From Sipunculus nudus (taxonomy: Eukaryota > Annelida > Sipuncula > Golfingiida > Sipunculidae): DNA of 64,000 nt. The DNA lies in contig CM049310.1 in the NCBI GenBank assembly GCA_026874595.1, forward strand, positions 53,024,558 to 53,088,557, written 5' to 3'. A model generated the notes under the pieces. It was not told the origin of the DNA, did no database searches, and saw only the letters and a program-made list of their open reading frames with translations. Positions 12,275 to 23,420 of the stretch are shown one piece after another (position 1 is the first letter of the stretch; each line of letters starts with the position of its first letter). A program made the translations under genes and the position numbers.

Positions 12275-15200
12275 ATACATAACAGAAGTTTGTAGATAGT
12301 AACCCAAGCCCAGGTCAACACCAAGCAAGTTCTGGGCTTTTGCTTCAGTGAGGCTGTGATGCACAACATGAAACAGAGAGCTCAGGCTAAACGGCTGTCC
12401 CGGCTTAACAGATCAGGTGATTGTCTGGCCTGGGGCTTTACGGATAGGAAAACCAGATCTTCTTTAGATTTAGTTGTTACTTTACCGCCAAGATCTAGCG
12501 CCGGCCTATACATTGCATTTAAATGTTCCGACCCAAGGCTTTCAAGGAAATCCGAACTAAGAATGGATAGTGGAAATCTCTATCTCTCCCCTCGTTTCTT
12601 TTAACGGATAAAAAAAATTCAAAACTTCGTCTACCTTAACATCTGGTATAAGATGCGCCTAAAATGAAAACTGTACTTCAAGTTGGCTAACTTTAAATTA
12701 GTTTCCTATTTAATGCTGGGTATTAGTAGTTCTAAGCCAGAAATTTAAGCTCTTGAAATCAGAGGCCATGTTCAGTTGTAAAGGCCACTGACATCAAGAA
12801 AGATTGAAATCAATCAATACACCCCATTTGACTGTGGACACAGAACTTAAATTAAATGACTATTTACTTCGTGTCTGTTCTCGGTAAAATGAATTTGCAA
12901 CACGCAGGTATGGATCCTTTTTTGCAAGTTTATACCTATAAAATCAATAATTTTTTAAACCGATTTTAACATGTATTTTACGAGTTTCTGCCCCACACCA
13001 ATCCTTCTATCACTTTCACATTTAACCCAATATATAGATAAAATAAAATTGCGAACAAGGAACATGTACAAAGGAATAATAATCGTTAAAAAACATGGTT
13101 TTATTCAAATGAATTAATTAGAATGCAATTACAATGATACCAGATATGACATATACTCAACAATTGAGGTCTTACAACGTATTCTTAACATTAATACTAT
13201 TTCAGCTCCGAGTCATTTCTAATACTAGTTGTTTTTACATATGCGAACCGTTCAAAGATGGCAAAAAGAATCTTGAAATCGTAGTTGCTTGGATGGTCTC
13301 TTATCAGTCATTATAATTTGTAATATTTTATTCAAATCCAGACAAGAGCTCAACCCAGAAGAAATAAAGTATGTTCTTTTGTAGGCAATGAGACATTTAG
13401 AATTTATCTTCAGAGAGTATTCTTGGTTATGGAACAAATAAGATGGCGTCCAAATCCTAAAGGCTTCATGTTTTTTCGTACTAATGATCTATCATTGTTC
13501 ACTGAAACCCACAAACCAGCTTCGAGACCACCGGGATAGTCGTTTCAGACATGGATATAAAGCCGCCATATGCGAGGGCCTGACAAAAACCAGTCGTTCT
13601 AACGGTATTTGCTGCCAGGTGTAACGCTGCTGTAAATAGTTCCAGTGACCTTAAATACAGTGACCTCAAGCCAAACAACAGTCGCTGTAACTTTAAACAC
13701 CTACACATAGCTAAAAAAGGCGAATACATTGTCACTTAAACTTACTTATCCTTAACCTTATCCTGCTTATACTAAATAAGTTTGCTTTTGTCCCCAGTGT
13801 GTTTCATATGACATAGTAGGGCCGGTTCTCTGATGGACTAGTTAACCCTATTGCAATGAACCCTATTGTCAGCTTTTACTTCTACTTGAGGTTTAAAGGG
13901 GCCTATATCTGATGTCTATATCTGATAACTAAAGATAATCCCAGGTGTATGTAATACGCACTCAGTCAGTGAGGAAGCTCACGTGCTATGGAGAACCAAT
14001 CAGCCGCAGCTGAATTTAAAGCTAAAGGTCACGCAAGGACATTGTGCCTTTAAGCAGTAAAACCAGATTATATTCAAAATTTCCCTTAACCTGCTTTGAA
14101 CCATGAAGGTACTGTCCAGTTATTAGCGGCGAACTGCTCCACATCTGTGACATATAGCACAAGCTATGCAATACAACAGATATGACGCCTCTCGATACCC
14201 ATTACATTATGATTGAGGACACGTGTGTGTGTGTTAATATTTATCTGTATTTTTGTATAGCATCACGCTATTAAGAAATATGCACAGCACTACCAAGGGC
14301 ACCATAAGCAGTTTTATCCTAAACACCCCATGCTTGTTACAGTTTGCGTCAGGCCTCGTCCAAACGTGGAACCGAAGGCGAAAGATCGTGGGAGATAACA
14401 GATAGCCATCACAATAAAGCATACCAGGTCGACAAAAAAGTACATAAAACCACGGATGGAATAATAGTGATGAAATAAGGATGCGGTTGAGTACAAACAA
14501 GGAAAGAGGATCTACATCAAGATGCACCAAGGTTGTAAGGTTTCTTGTAGATACCATTAAGGAAATCTTTATGGTTGGATTTGACAATCGCTGGTGTTTC
14601 ATTTGGTTTTTTTATCTGGTTATTGCAATCCGGCATTGTTTCGGCGATGGACAGATATTAGAGCGAAGCATAGCACAATTCTGTAATACAACGGCCCTCC
14701 ATTGTCTGTAACTAATGTCCAGACGGGATAATGAGATAATTAATGATTAGGAAAGAAACGCATCTAAATCCCGACACTAAATATATAATACTTCGTATTT
14801 TAACTTGATTCCGAAAAAAATATTTCTGTGAAAAAAAAACTCGCGACTGGCACAGAAATAATAAATATCATTTGTATTGGTATTTGTCAGCTGTATTATA
14901 CAAAACACAGGTCAAAGGAGACTATTTCCCAAATGTTCCCCGATCTTTTTAAACTGTGTTTGACATTAAGACAATTAGACAGCCCCAACGAGGTAATTCT
15001 TATCCGCGAAGGATTTATATTGGTGTCCCCAATTTTACAACGGAGCGTAAATTAAGCCCTGTGTCTCTAAAGAGAGATCTATGGATGCCTTTCCTGATAC
15101 CCTCCCAAGAGGACAAATATGGGTTGATTGAATGAACCTTAGGCCTATCTTGTGAACAAGCCCATTGCCCTTTCATATACGTTTGAGAGGGCCATATATG

Positions 15201-15840
15201 TTAGCGTTCTTGCGTATTTGCATGTGGTCACCACATCGTGTAACAAAAAATGTATCAGATCATACAGAAAAAATATTTTTCGACGGATTACCAGCCCCAT
15301 TATTCGTGGAACATTTTATTTTGCAAATGTAGACCAGGTCTTGTCAATGTTGCAACTTTGTGCCACTGCACGGTTTTCAAAAGGAATTTCAAGAATTTAA
15401 GACATTGTTTTTTTTTTGGTATTTTCTAGGCGACCTGACAAAATTCTTTGTATCTCATAGAAAAAAAAATCGCCCGCTCGCATTTATTTTTTTTTCGCAG
15501 AATCCGTAGAACAATACATTATGTGTGGCCTTTATAAACAAGTAGCACACAAGCACAAACATCTGAAAGTTTAAAAAGGTGTATTTCAAGATAATCTTCA
15601 AGATAATCAAGGAAAATAGAAGTATCCCTTAGGAACGGCAGTCTCCAGTGACTGGGCGGCGATGTTTAACCTAAGTACTTTTGGTATCTTTAAAATCCAC
15701 GTTCTGTGACCGTAACATAAATATCATGGGTACTGTGATTGTACACCCTGTTGAAATACTGAGCCAACAACGAAGCGAATGGGGGCTACATAAATGAATG
15801 TTTATCTGAATTAATAAACAGGAAATGTAAATGTAAATCA
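12271..15840. other. Gene-free stretch downstream of the iGluR-like gene
   Basis: The longest frame is a 122-codon minus-strand ORF at 14234-14602 with hydrophobic segments. It does not match M4 of glutamate receptors or any family I recognise. No polymerase or repeat domain was found. A CGCCCGC-type motif near 15462 resembles the ends of the MITE at 18253-18554. Confidence 0.35.
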
Positions 15841-15841
15841 T

Positions 15842-15847
15842 TTTAAT
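15842..15847 (-). terminator. Candidate polyadenylation signal ATTAAA
   Basis: The minus strand reads ATTAAA about 96 nt after the stop codon of the iGluR-like gene. ATTAAA is the common variant of the animal poly(A) signal. A further AATAAA on the same strand lies near 15482-15489. Either could serve; neither is proved. Confidence 0.4.
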
Positions 15848-15942
15848 ACCCATGGCAGCGAGTCACAGCAACTGGTTACTCCAAAGTGTCTTGAGGGTAG
15901 AAAATGCGCGTAAAATTGAAAACTCGGGTTAAATGTTTCAAA

Positions 15943-16608
15943 TCATAACAAGCTGAGTAACGTGACAGTGTACAACGTCACGAGGAGATCAGAACATCGT
16001 GTCATTGTCCCATCAGAAGAAAATACTCGTCGTCGGCCCTGTGGCTTGATGTCGTCGCATTCTCCTTTGTGAATCCACCACTTCCGGTAAAGGTAATCCA
16101 GTTGCCCTTGTTTTTGCATGCTATCGATTCCCGAATCTAAAGTCTTCTTCAAGCTATAATCATCCTTCCCGACAGCCAGAGCAAATCCCCGATTTATCAG
16201 AAAACGACCAACAGACGTCAAATCACAAGGCTTTCTCCGGATAATGTAGTCCGCTATAGTTGACGGCAGAATGAAAACATATTTTTCAGTTCGTACTCTG
16301 TTTATGCCTTCTGCGTTGGAATTTGTAAACACGGAAGGTTCAGCATCCGCCATGCGGCGCCACAGTCGCCTGTACAAACTATTGTTCGTACTCTGGAAAG
16401 CTTTTTTAATCATGCCAACGTCAAGAGTGCCGTATTTGAGTTCGTTTTGGGTCAGAAGGTCCCTTACATTTTGAATGCCAAGGGGTTGACCGGGTGGTGG
16501 GCGTCGTAGGAGTATTGACGCCCCTGTCCTCAAGAAGGGTCGGGTAAAACGGACTGCTTTCTGACGAGGCTTCGTTATAAATAACGGGCCAGCGGCAATC
16601 TGGGCCTC
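15943..16608 (-). CDS. iGluR-like ligand-binding protein lacking the pore, terminal exon
   Basis: This exon holds the end of lobe S1 and all of lobe S2 of an ionotropic glutamate receptor ligand-binding domain. It starts at 16608 in phase 0 after a good acceptor (pyrimidine-rich tract ending CCACACAG) and encodes 221 residues. Exon residues 1-37 are late S1 (EAQIAAGPLFITKPR, FTRPF, SILLRRP). Residues 38-44 are a linker, PPGQPLG. Residues 45-184 are S2 (NELKYGTLD, AEPSVF, SNAEGINRV, RRKPCD, YRKWWIHKGEC). In ordinary family members about 120 residues forming M1, pore loop M2 and M3 lie between S1 and S2; here the two lobes are joined inside one exon, so exon skipping cannot explain the loss. 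The S2 disulfide pair is kept (C128, C184). The protein ends with a polar spacer after SSDG and the hydrophobic tail LLVTLYTVTLLSLL, resembling a GPI-attachment signal rather than M4. No strong donor lies before the stop. The closest subfamily look is AMPA/kainate-type. A degraded gene is possible, but the frame and splice sites are intact. Confidence 0.88.
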   Translation of the reverse strand, partial: EAQIAAGPLFITKPRQKAVRFTRPFLRTGASILLRRPPPGQPLGIQNVRDLLTQNELKYGTLDVGMIKKAFQSTNNSLYRRLWRRMADAEPSVFTNSNAEGINRVRTEKYVFILPSTIADYIIRRKPCDLTSVGRFLINRGFALAVGKDDYSLKKTLDSGIDSMQKQGQLDYLYRKWWIHKGECDDIKPQGRRRVFSSDGTMTRCSDLLVTLYTVTLLSLL

Positions 16609-18002
16609 CTGTGTGGAAAGATAGATAAACACGTGATATTTAATACACCACCAAATGTGTATATACATGTATGTGCGGACAGTGAAAGAAGGCTAACCAA
16701 ACCACATATGGAACTAAAACATGCTTATGGTATCGTGGTGGTAGTGTTACAGAGGTGATCTTCAAGCGATTTCTTTATGCACGTATTTATATATGTATGT
16801 ACTTAATCTAAAGATATGTGTTAAATGTGTACTTGTTTACTTTAAGTTCACATTTAATATTGATATAATATTAAAAAGTCAAAATCAATTTTTCTTAACT
16901 TTATTGTCATTGTAAAAAATAAATGAGTTTGACTTTTCAATACTCTATGTTTTATGGAATTTTGTCTTACGCTAGTGTTTAAAAATGGGACTAGGGAAGA
17001 GTGGGAACAGGAAAATTGTGTAGAATCCTATGCAAATATATTTAAGTCACACTTATATGGTTATACTTACATATATGGCATCTTGGCAATTAATCATTAC
17101 CAATGTTATAGACTAGTTCAATTACAAGGTGGATGATTGTTATACATCAGGATATCTAATCACTTTGATTGGTTGCAGGAACCTGTCAGGGTGATACATA
17201 GCGTCGATAACAGTATATGGGTATTAGCGCATAGATAATTGAACGCTTTCAGGTTAGGGCAGCCCGTACTTCTTGGCCGTAGATTGGTTTCCTTCCTCTA
17301 AACGGAACCTAGTTAAACTCATATCATTCATACCCGGTGTCTCTAAATTGACTCCGTTTCAATGAGGCATGAAGTAAGTATAATGTCAATAAATTGAACG
17401 AACCGATGGCAGTTCCATGGCAGTGCTAAAGACCCGAGGTCACTCCCGCTATTGATTTGTCAAATGAACAAGACCACAGCTGCTAACCAGTGGGTTATAT
17501 CAACATAACAATTGACAAAGTATATGTCAGCAAACAACAAATCTTTTATGACTTGTATCTGAAAACCTAGCAAAGAAACACTAAATTAATTAAAATTACC
17601 AAATGTAACTAGGAATTAATTAGAAAATGCAACTGTAAAAAAATGTTTTCCCGAAAATATTCTTTTACAATAAATAACCAAAATATATCGGATAAGTAAC
17701 AATGAGCTAGATTATTAGTATTTTTTTTCAATTATGCTGGACTTCAGTTGGAGTAGTTAACAAAATCACACAGCAAATCAAGGTTTTCCTGCAGCACTTC
17801 TGTTTTGTATGATTAATTAGTTTAATGAGAAGAAACATGTTAAGTCTAGGTCTTTACACTGTTTCCTTGATAATTTACAGATATAATACATAGCTGCATT
17901 GAATTCGGAAGAGGTTCCTTTTGGTTTGGACAAAAGGAAAAACAAATGTAGAGATTTATCTGCTGTTTATGACCATAACATGAACATACATTATGTTCCT
18001 AC
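16609..18002 (-). other. Intron of the iGluR-like gene
   Basis: A phase 0 intron of about 1.4 kb runs from AAG|GTAGGA to CCACACAG|GAG. Joining the exons gives GEWTGMIGHVIRK-EAQIAAGPL, matching the conserved WNGM.GEL....AD.A.APL region of glutamate receptors with no gap. I see no third coding segment inside it; in particular there is no membrane-pore exon. Confidence 0.8.
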
Positions 18003-18206
18003 CTTGCGTATTACGTGTCCTATCATACCAGTCCATTCTCCATTTGAGAGCTTCATTCCAAAGTCTGTTCCTGCTGATTTGAAGTCATACGAGAAACGTA
18101 GTGTCCGCGACAGCCATGATATGACGTCCGGAATGAACCCGTAGAAATCGTCATTGGTATACGTGCTGCTCTGATTGTTCAATTTGAACATGGTGTATGG
18201 CTCGAC
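18003..18206 (-). CDS. iGluR-like ligand-binding protein, S1 exon
   Basis: This 68-codon exon is phase 0 at both ends. The acceptor is a strong pyrimidine tract ending TTTTTCCCAG at 18207; the donor is AAG|GTAGGA after 18003. It encodes the start of lobe S1: VEPYTMF (compare EEPYVM in known receptors), ND.FYGFIPDVISWL (NDRFEGYCIDLL.EL), LRFSYDF (LGF.YE.) and SNGEWTGMIGHVIRK. The tyrosine that stacks on glutamate in AMPA receptors is phenylalanine here (exon residue 24). Upstream exons encoding a signal peptide and any amino-terminal domain should lie at higher coordinates. I could not identify them with confidence, so the gene model is incomplete at its 5' end. Confidence 0.87.
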
Positions 18207-18252
18207 CTGGGAAAAACAAAGATAGTTTAGGCCAAAAAAAAATAAAAGGTAT

Positions 18253-18554
18253 GGTTCTCAGGCACCGCCCGCGTCAATTTTAATCCCCCGCATCAAAAAT
18301 TTTTATTTTGATTTTCAACAGAAACTTACCAATTTTGAGCTCCAGCCACTCGGACATTTATTTCACGAAGATAGAATCATACAATTTTGATTAAATTTTC
18401 TTTGTTATGTAGTGTTTTTACGTGTTTAGCAAAATAAATCTGTTAGTATCACGCTTTTCCCTTATCATTTGCATTTTTATCGAAACATACAAAAAATTAA
18501 AAATAAAAAAACCGCCCGCCCGCAATGATTTCTGAAAAAAAGTGCCTGAGAACC
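18253..18554. mobile_element. Short inverted-repeat element (MITE-like)
   Basis: The ends GGTTCTCAGGCAC (18253-18265) and GTGCCTGAGAACC (18542-18554) are exact inverted repeats. Subterminal CGCCCGC-type motifs are also in inverted orientation, and the AT-rich centre has no coding capacity. It lies just upstream of the S1 exon, presumably in an intron. Target-site duplication is not clear because the flanks are A-rich. Confidence 0.7.
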
Positions 18555-20490
18555 AAAACTTATTTTTTTTTTGGCCTTATTTATGACTCAGTTTGTCTCT
18601 ATCACGACTGAAGTGAGTTAAAAAGCCTTAACTTTCCCCGGAGCAAAACATTCAGTACGCTCTCCCTAACTTGTCGCTGTTACCTTGTTATTCAACAATT
18701 TCGGATAGAAAGTAATCCGTTTTATGCTATTTTACAATACAGGATCCTTTCCTTTGGGGTTAATTTTGATCCTTTCCCTCGACAAGCCGTTTTCCTAATG
18801 GTTCATAATCCATTTTCTGAATGGGCATGATGACAACATTAGCATGTAGTTCCATCACGATGATGTTTACCAGATCACTGCCGTTCCTTGCAATAAGCAG
18901 TCTAACTGGTTACTTCATGTTAGACATCACCAAGGAGTTCATTCAACATCATATTGCAAAAAAAAAAGTAAAATAATCATGCACTGTCCTATCTACCTCT
19001 GGAATACAAGCACGCCGCCTAGTTAAAAGTCTGTACCGCTTATAATTATGCAAGAAGAGAATGCTACAGGATGTTCGCTAGGGCGGAAAATACTGTAAAC
19101 CCAAGAAATGGATAAGTCAGTTTATGTTTAGTGGGTTTAAAAAGAATAATGTCGAATAGATAATAACTGAGTTTAAAAAGAATAATGTCGAATATACAAT
19201 AATTTTGTTCAACACTTTTACAACAGACATGCTTCAACCATGTGTTTCCACAATTAATGTACAATTCAGTTATCTTGCGTGTTTCTCCGTTATTATCGTT
19301 CGAGGGAATTTGCTTCTTCCACAATGCAACAGGTTTCCATGACGTTGAATGTAATTCCGCGTCAGGTCCCATTACTATACATCAGTCTAACACACCATAT
19401 ATGAACAGATAGCGACGCCACAGGTCGCTGAACTGCTTCTATTAGGATAGGGCTGCGATGCTTCCTGCGTCAAAACAATTCAGGTTTTGCGATGCTTGGT
19501 GCGACAAAACATTTTAGGTTTAAGTAATTTTCACACGGTTGCCTTTTTTGGTGGGAACCGCTGCCATGACTGATGAGAGAGGATGATTTTAAGATAGACA
19601 TTTGCTTCTCATTCTCCCCAGACAAAAGCTAGATTAAGTCTCCACACAGGCGATACGAGCTCAAAATTGCCCCTAAATGCCAGATCTAGTGTTCGCCCTT
19701 CTGACCCTGTGATACCTTACGCCGAGTGCTGTTATGTCAGACAAGAACACTGCAATGATATACACGTAACATATGTAGACAGCGGTGTTCTTTTCTTTAG
19801 ACAAAGGATATGTCGGCATGACCGAAAAGATGTAGGGAGACCAGCAAAGGTGTCTTCATTTGCGCTCAGCAAAATATATTGGAAGTGATACATCTTTACT
19901 ATTATTTATCACCATAGAGATAACTGATTATCTAACATTGTTGCAGTGCCATGAGATAATCTTTAATCGTTATGGTTGGCATATTACCCGTGCTTGCTTT
20001 TGGACAATGTCATACTTTCAAATAAATGGGGCTGCGGTTGAAAATATGGCAAATAACGCCCTTAGGACACACTTGGCATCGTTCCCGACACCTCAACATC
20101 CCAAATCACAATTTCCGACAACGATTAATTGCCAATTTTTTTAACAGTCACGGTACTCTCTAAATTGCCTTTATGCATTTACATGTATGTGATGAGTTAG
20201 GTGAAGATCAGGAGATAATAGTTAGGATGGCGTTTAAAGAAAATAATCAGACGCATATAAGACCTGACCCTGAAAAAAAATTTTCTGGACGCTCCGTTTT
20301 TCAGTCTGTGATGGGAGCAAAAAAACGGAAAAGAAATGATCCCCGCAAATCCAGTTTTACATTTGCAAATTCCATTAACAACTGCACAAATAGGGGTCAA
20401 CTGCCAAGGGCATCAATATAGGGGCATGGGGTAGCACTGGGGATGATCAATGTAATCATCCACCTGCTAATAATTTAATAATAATTTATT
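18555..20490. other. Probable upstream region of the iGluR-like gene
   Basis: Missing 5' exons of the minus-strand gene may lie here. A 50-codon minus-strand frame at 18760-18909 is a weak candidate (see findings). Two direct copies of TTTAAAAAGAATAATGTCG lie about 36 bp apart at 19135-19190. Other frames are unsupported. Confidence 0.3.
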
Positions 20491-20491
20491 A

Positions 20492-22478
20492 TTATGTCCC
20501 CTGCCTCCAGGGCAGACGTGTTGTTTTCAGTGCTATCGTCTGTCGTTTGTCGTTGTCGTCAGTCTTCGTCGTCTGTAGAATATCTGGCGAATGCGATCAA
20601 TTTTGAAGGGCTGCATATTGATTCCCCAATATTTGAAACATAATCTACCGCAATATCTGGAAGAGTTTGAAAATCGATGACCCTGATCTTCATCTTCAAG
20701 GTCAAATATGTCGAAATGTAATTTTTTTGTGAACCCTTTAACTTTTAAAAGTATTTCATATTTTGTCATCAAATTTAGTACACGAATTGTTTCAACGAAG
20801 TTCATGGATGAATTTTAAAATTGGCGACCTTGGCTAAGATCTTCAAGGTCAAATAAACCGATCTATAGTTATTGTCTGTAGGATATCTTGTAAACGCGAT
20901 AACTTTTGAAGGGCTGCATATTTTTGCCCCAAATTTGAAACAAAAACTATTTCTTCCAATATCTTGGACGAGTTCGAAAATTAGTGATCTTGGCCAGGAT
21001 TCTCAAGGTCAAATAAGCCAAATTATAGTTATTAGCCCTATTTACACTGGAAAAAAATGTTGCGCGAGATAGACCGGTCCAGAAAAATGTGGAGCGGACT
21101 ACATTTTCACTTGTGTTCACACTGCGCGGGACCAAGTGACCATGTAGAGCGCGCTACTGTCAAGTTAGGCCGCATTGCACTTGGCCTGGCCAAGAATCTG
21201 CATTGCGTTTACACGTAGATAAATACTGCAATCTAGCGCGGTCATGATACGGGATATCGCTAATGCAGCTTCTCGTGTAGATGGAGGAGAAGAAGGACCG
21301 GCTGGCGCAGCCGGAAGCATGTTTGTGCAGGCAAGCGTGATTCAGCCGGACACTCATTAACACGGACGAAACTGAGAGTCTTCACTTTGTTGGCTTATAC
21401 GCGCTATGGAATCTCTTTAATTATTATGATCATTAAATAAATACGAGGTTACAATTGTTTCGTACCATAATATACGTATCATATTTCAAGGAAACCTGCA
21501 AAATATGACGTTGATCAATGACTAAAGACCCTGTGTAAGTTTCCCTTATAACAGCCGCTACAAGGCAGTTGATTCAAGATCAAATTCTAATGCAAACTGT
21601 GGCGAATGCAGAATTATCTTATGTCTTTTCATGTTCTGTATTAAGGTTTAGCACGGCAAAATAAATCTGATGAATAATAAGTATCAGGATGATCGGCAAT
21701 TAAAAACACTATGTCCAGTGCCCACACTGCTTTGTTGAATGAATGGGCTGGTCAGGCTGCACGCAAGGGGGCACTTGTTGTTTGCCTGCAGTTTTTCAAG
21801 CAGGCAGTCATTTACTGCCTCCACACACGAGAGTATCGGTATTAGCGATATTCCGTATTGGATTCCCCTTGCGCGCTTTGGTAAATCCCAGTAACATGAC
21901 AGCCGAGTCAGGCTGGAGCGTGCTATAAAGATAGCGCACAGTGTGAACGCAAGTTAAAATGTAGCCCGCTCTACATTTTTCTTCACCGGTCTAGCGCACG
22001 CAACATTTTTCTAGTGTAAATGGGCTATTTTAGCGAGCTCCAGACCGAAAATCCTCGAAATCTGGCGCGTTTTGGGGACTTGGCGCACGCTAAGAAAGAA
22101 TGCTCCAGAAAAACGTGTCAAAATGGGACTGATTGTCTTGTGAACAGAACAACTTATTAAGTATTGCGTAAATTCCCCTCAGATTCAACACACAAGTTGT
22201 TTCGACCGAGTCCTTGGAATAGTATTGGTACTAGTAACCTTGATCTTCAAGGTCAGTTCTGCGCATTTCTAGGATTATTGTGACCTTCAAAACTTTGGAA
22301 GTACTGAAGATTTTATTCTTCAAACCTGACACACCAGTTCTTTCTGTCAAAATCTCGTCTGAGTTCGAAAACCGGTGACCTTGATCATGAAGGTCAAATG
22401 TGCTAACATCTAGAATCATTGTTTTCAGATGGTACATTTTTCCCCCTAATGTTTTGGGACGGCCCACAGGGGAGACAT
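20492..22478. mobile_element. Composite repeat with ~150-bp internal units
   Basis: The left edge has ATTATGTCCCCTGCC and the right edge ACAGGGGAGACATAT, imperfect inverted ends of a kind frequent in invertebrate non-autonomous elements. Inside are about five diverged units of roughly 150 bp, each ending in a CTTCAAGGTCAAAT-like motif (about 20694, 20841, 21002, 22243, 22388) and sharing TTTTGAAGGGCTGCATATT and TTTGAAACA blocks. The element is split by the TIR element at 21035-22025. No protein is encoded. Confidence 0.6.
21035..22025. mobile_element. 991-bp TIR element, TA flanks
   Basis: The left end GCCCTATTTACACTGG and the right end AGTGTAAATGGGC are inverted repeats. The similarity continues inward for about 90 bp per arm (AATGTTGCG, GACCGGT, ACATTTT and GTTCACACTG in inverted order). 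TA dinucleotides flank both ends, consistent with a 2-bp target duplication. The interior (for example 21743-21928) shows no transposase, so this is a non-autonomous DNA transposon inserted into the older composite repeat. Confidence 0.8.
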
Positions 22479-22734
22479 ATATCTGTTTTTGAAAAAACAA
22501 AGCCTTTCTAGTTTAGATTGCGCTCATACCAGGTATACCTGCTCACAAGCGCATTACAATACTGTTGTACTCTAATAGATAATGACAGATTAAAACAGTT
22601 ATATCACAAGTTAAAATACTAAATAACATGTAGATATCATGTTACCGCTGTAAAATCAAGAACATCCGACTACAATTGACTAGTTAACTTTAAAAAACAA
22701 TGCTACTCAGGTAAAACAGGTGTGTTTAAAGGTT

Positions 22735-23420
22735 CTTTTTAAATGCCGAAATGGTGTATATCTTCAGGAATAGAATTTCATAGTTTTGGGGCAGCAACTG
22801 CAAAAGCGCCATCATCACGGGTTACCAGCTTTGATTGCGATATGAATTGTCTTGTGTAAGATAATGATCTAGTGATCGTACCGGCATCTGTATATTCAAC
22901 AGTTCAGACAGATAAGTTGGAGCCAAACCATGTAATGACTTATAAGTGAGCAGCAACTGCTGAAACATAACTTAATACTGGATCAGAAACTTATGTAGCC
23001 GAACAAGTGCAGTTGTAGTGTGTTCATACTCTTACATCCCAAGCACAAGCCTAGCAGCAGCGTACTGGACATGTTGAAGATTCTGAATATGAATAGCTGG
23101 TAACCCATAAAGAAGGCTGTGTTAGAATCTATCCTGGCCGAGATGAATGCATGAAATATAGCCTCTGTGGCGGGTTTAGTAAGCTATTTTCGGATATAAC
23201 AAATTTTCTTTAGTTGGAAAAAGGCTTATCGACAAATATTGTTGATGTGGATGTCAAGCCCATGTTCTTATCAAATGTGACACCCAAGTACTTGGCGGTA
23301 TTCACATGATTAATTGTAGTTTCCCTAATCATAATATGACTGGATTTGAGTGTTTCAAGTTGATGTTTAGTTCCAATGACCAAAAATTCAGTTGTATCAC
23401 CAATGAAATTAAGTTTGTTA
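22735..23420 (-). pseudogene. CR1/L2-like LINE fragment
   Basis: Minus-strand translation gives TTEFLVIGTKHQLE, AKYLGVTFDKNMGL, YGLPAIHIQNLQHVQYAAAR with LVLG following, LLLTYKSLHGLAPTYLSELL and a QLPQNYEIL-like region near the end. This is the thumb and C-terminal part of a CR1/L2-clade reverse transcriptase. Several frameshifts and stops mark it as dead. Confidence 0.75.

Noticed and set aside
12128-12369. Minus-strand frames full of YIYIYI and CVCVCV
   Set aside because: They are translations of the (CA)n(TA)n microsatellite. The same applies to frames at 23532-23714, 31621-31809, 59128-59358, 59516-59803 and 61338-61683.
14234-14602. 122-codon hydrophobic minus-strand frame as an M4 or membrane exon of the iGluR gene
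   Set aside because: It does not match the conserved M4 sequence. The preceding iGluR exon has its own stop with no good donor before it.
20340-20400. Minus-strand C-x6-C-x-C-x2-GF-x-G pattern (NGICKCKTGFAG) resembling an EGF-like half-domain
   Set aside because: It is only about 20 residues, has no clear splice donor, and a stop lies immediately upstream. Suggestive but not enough to call.
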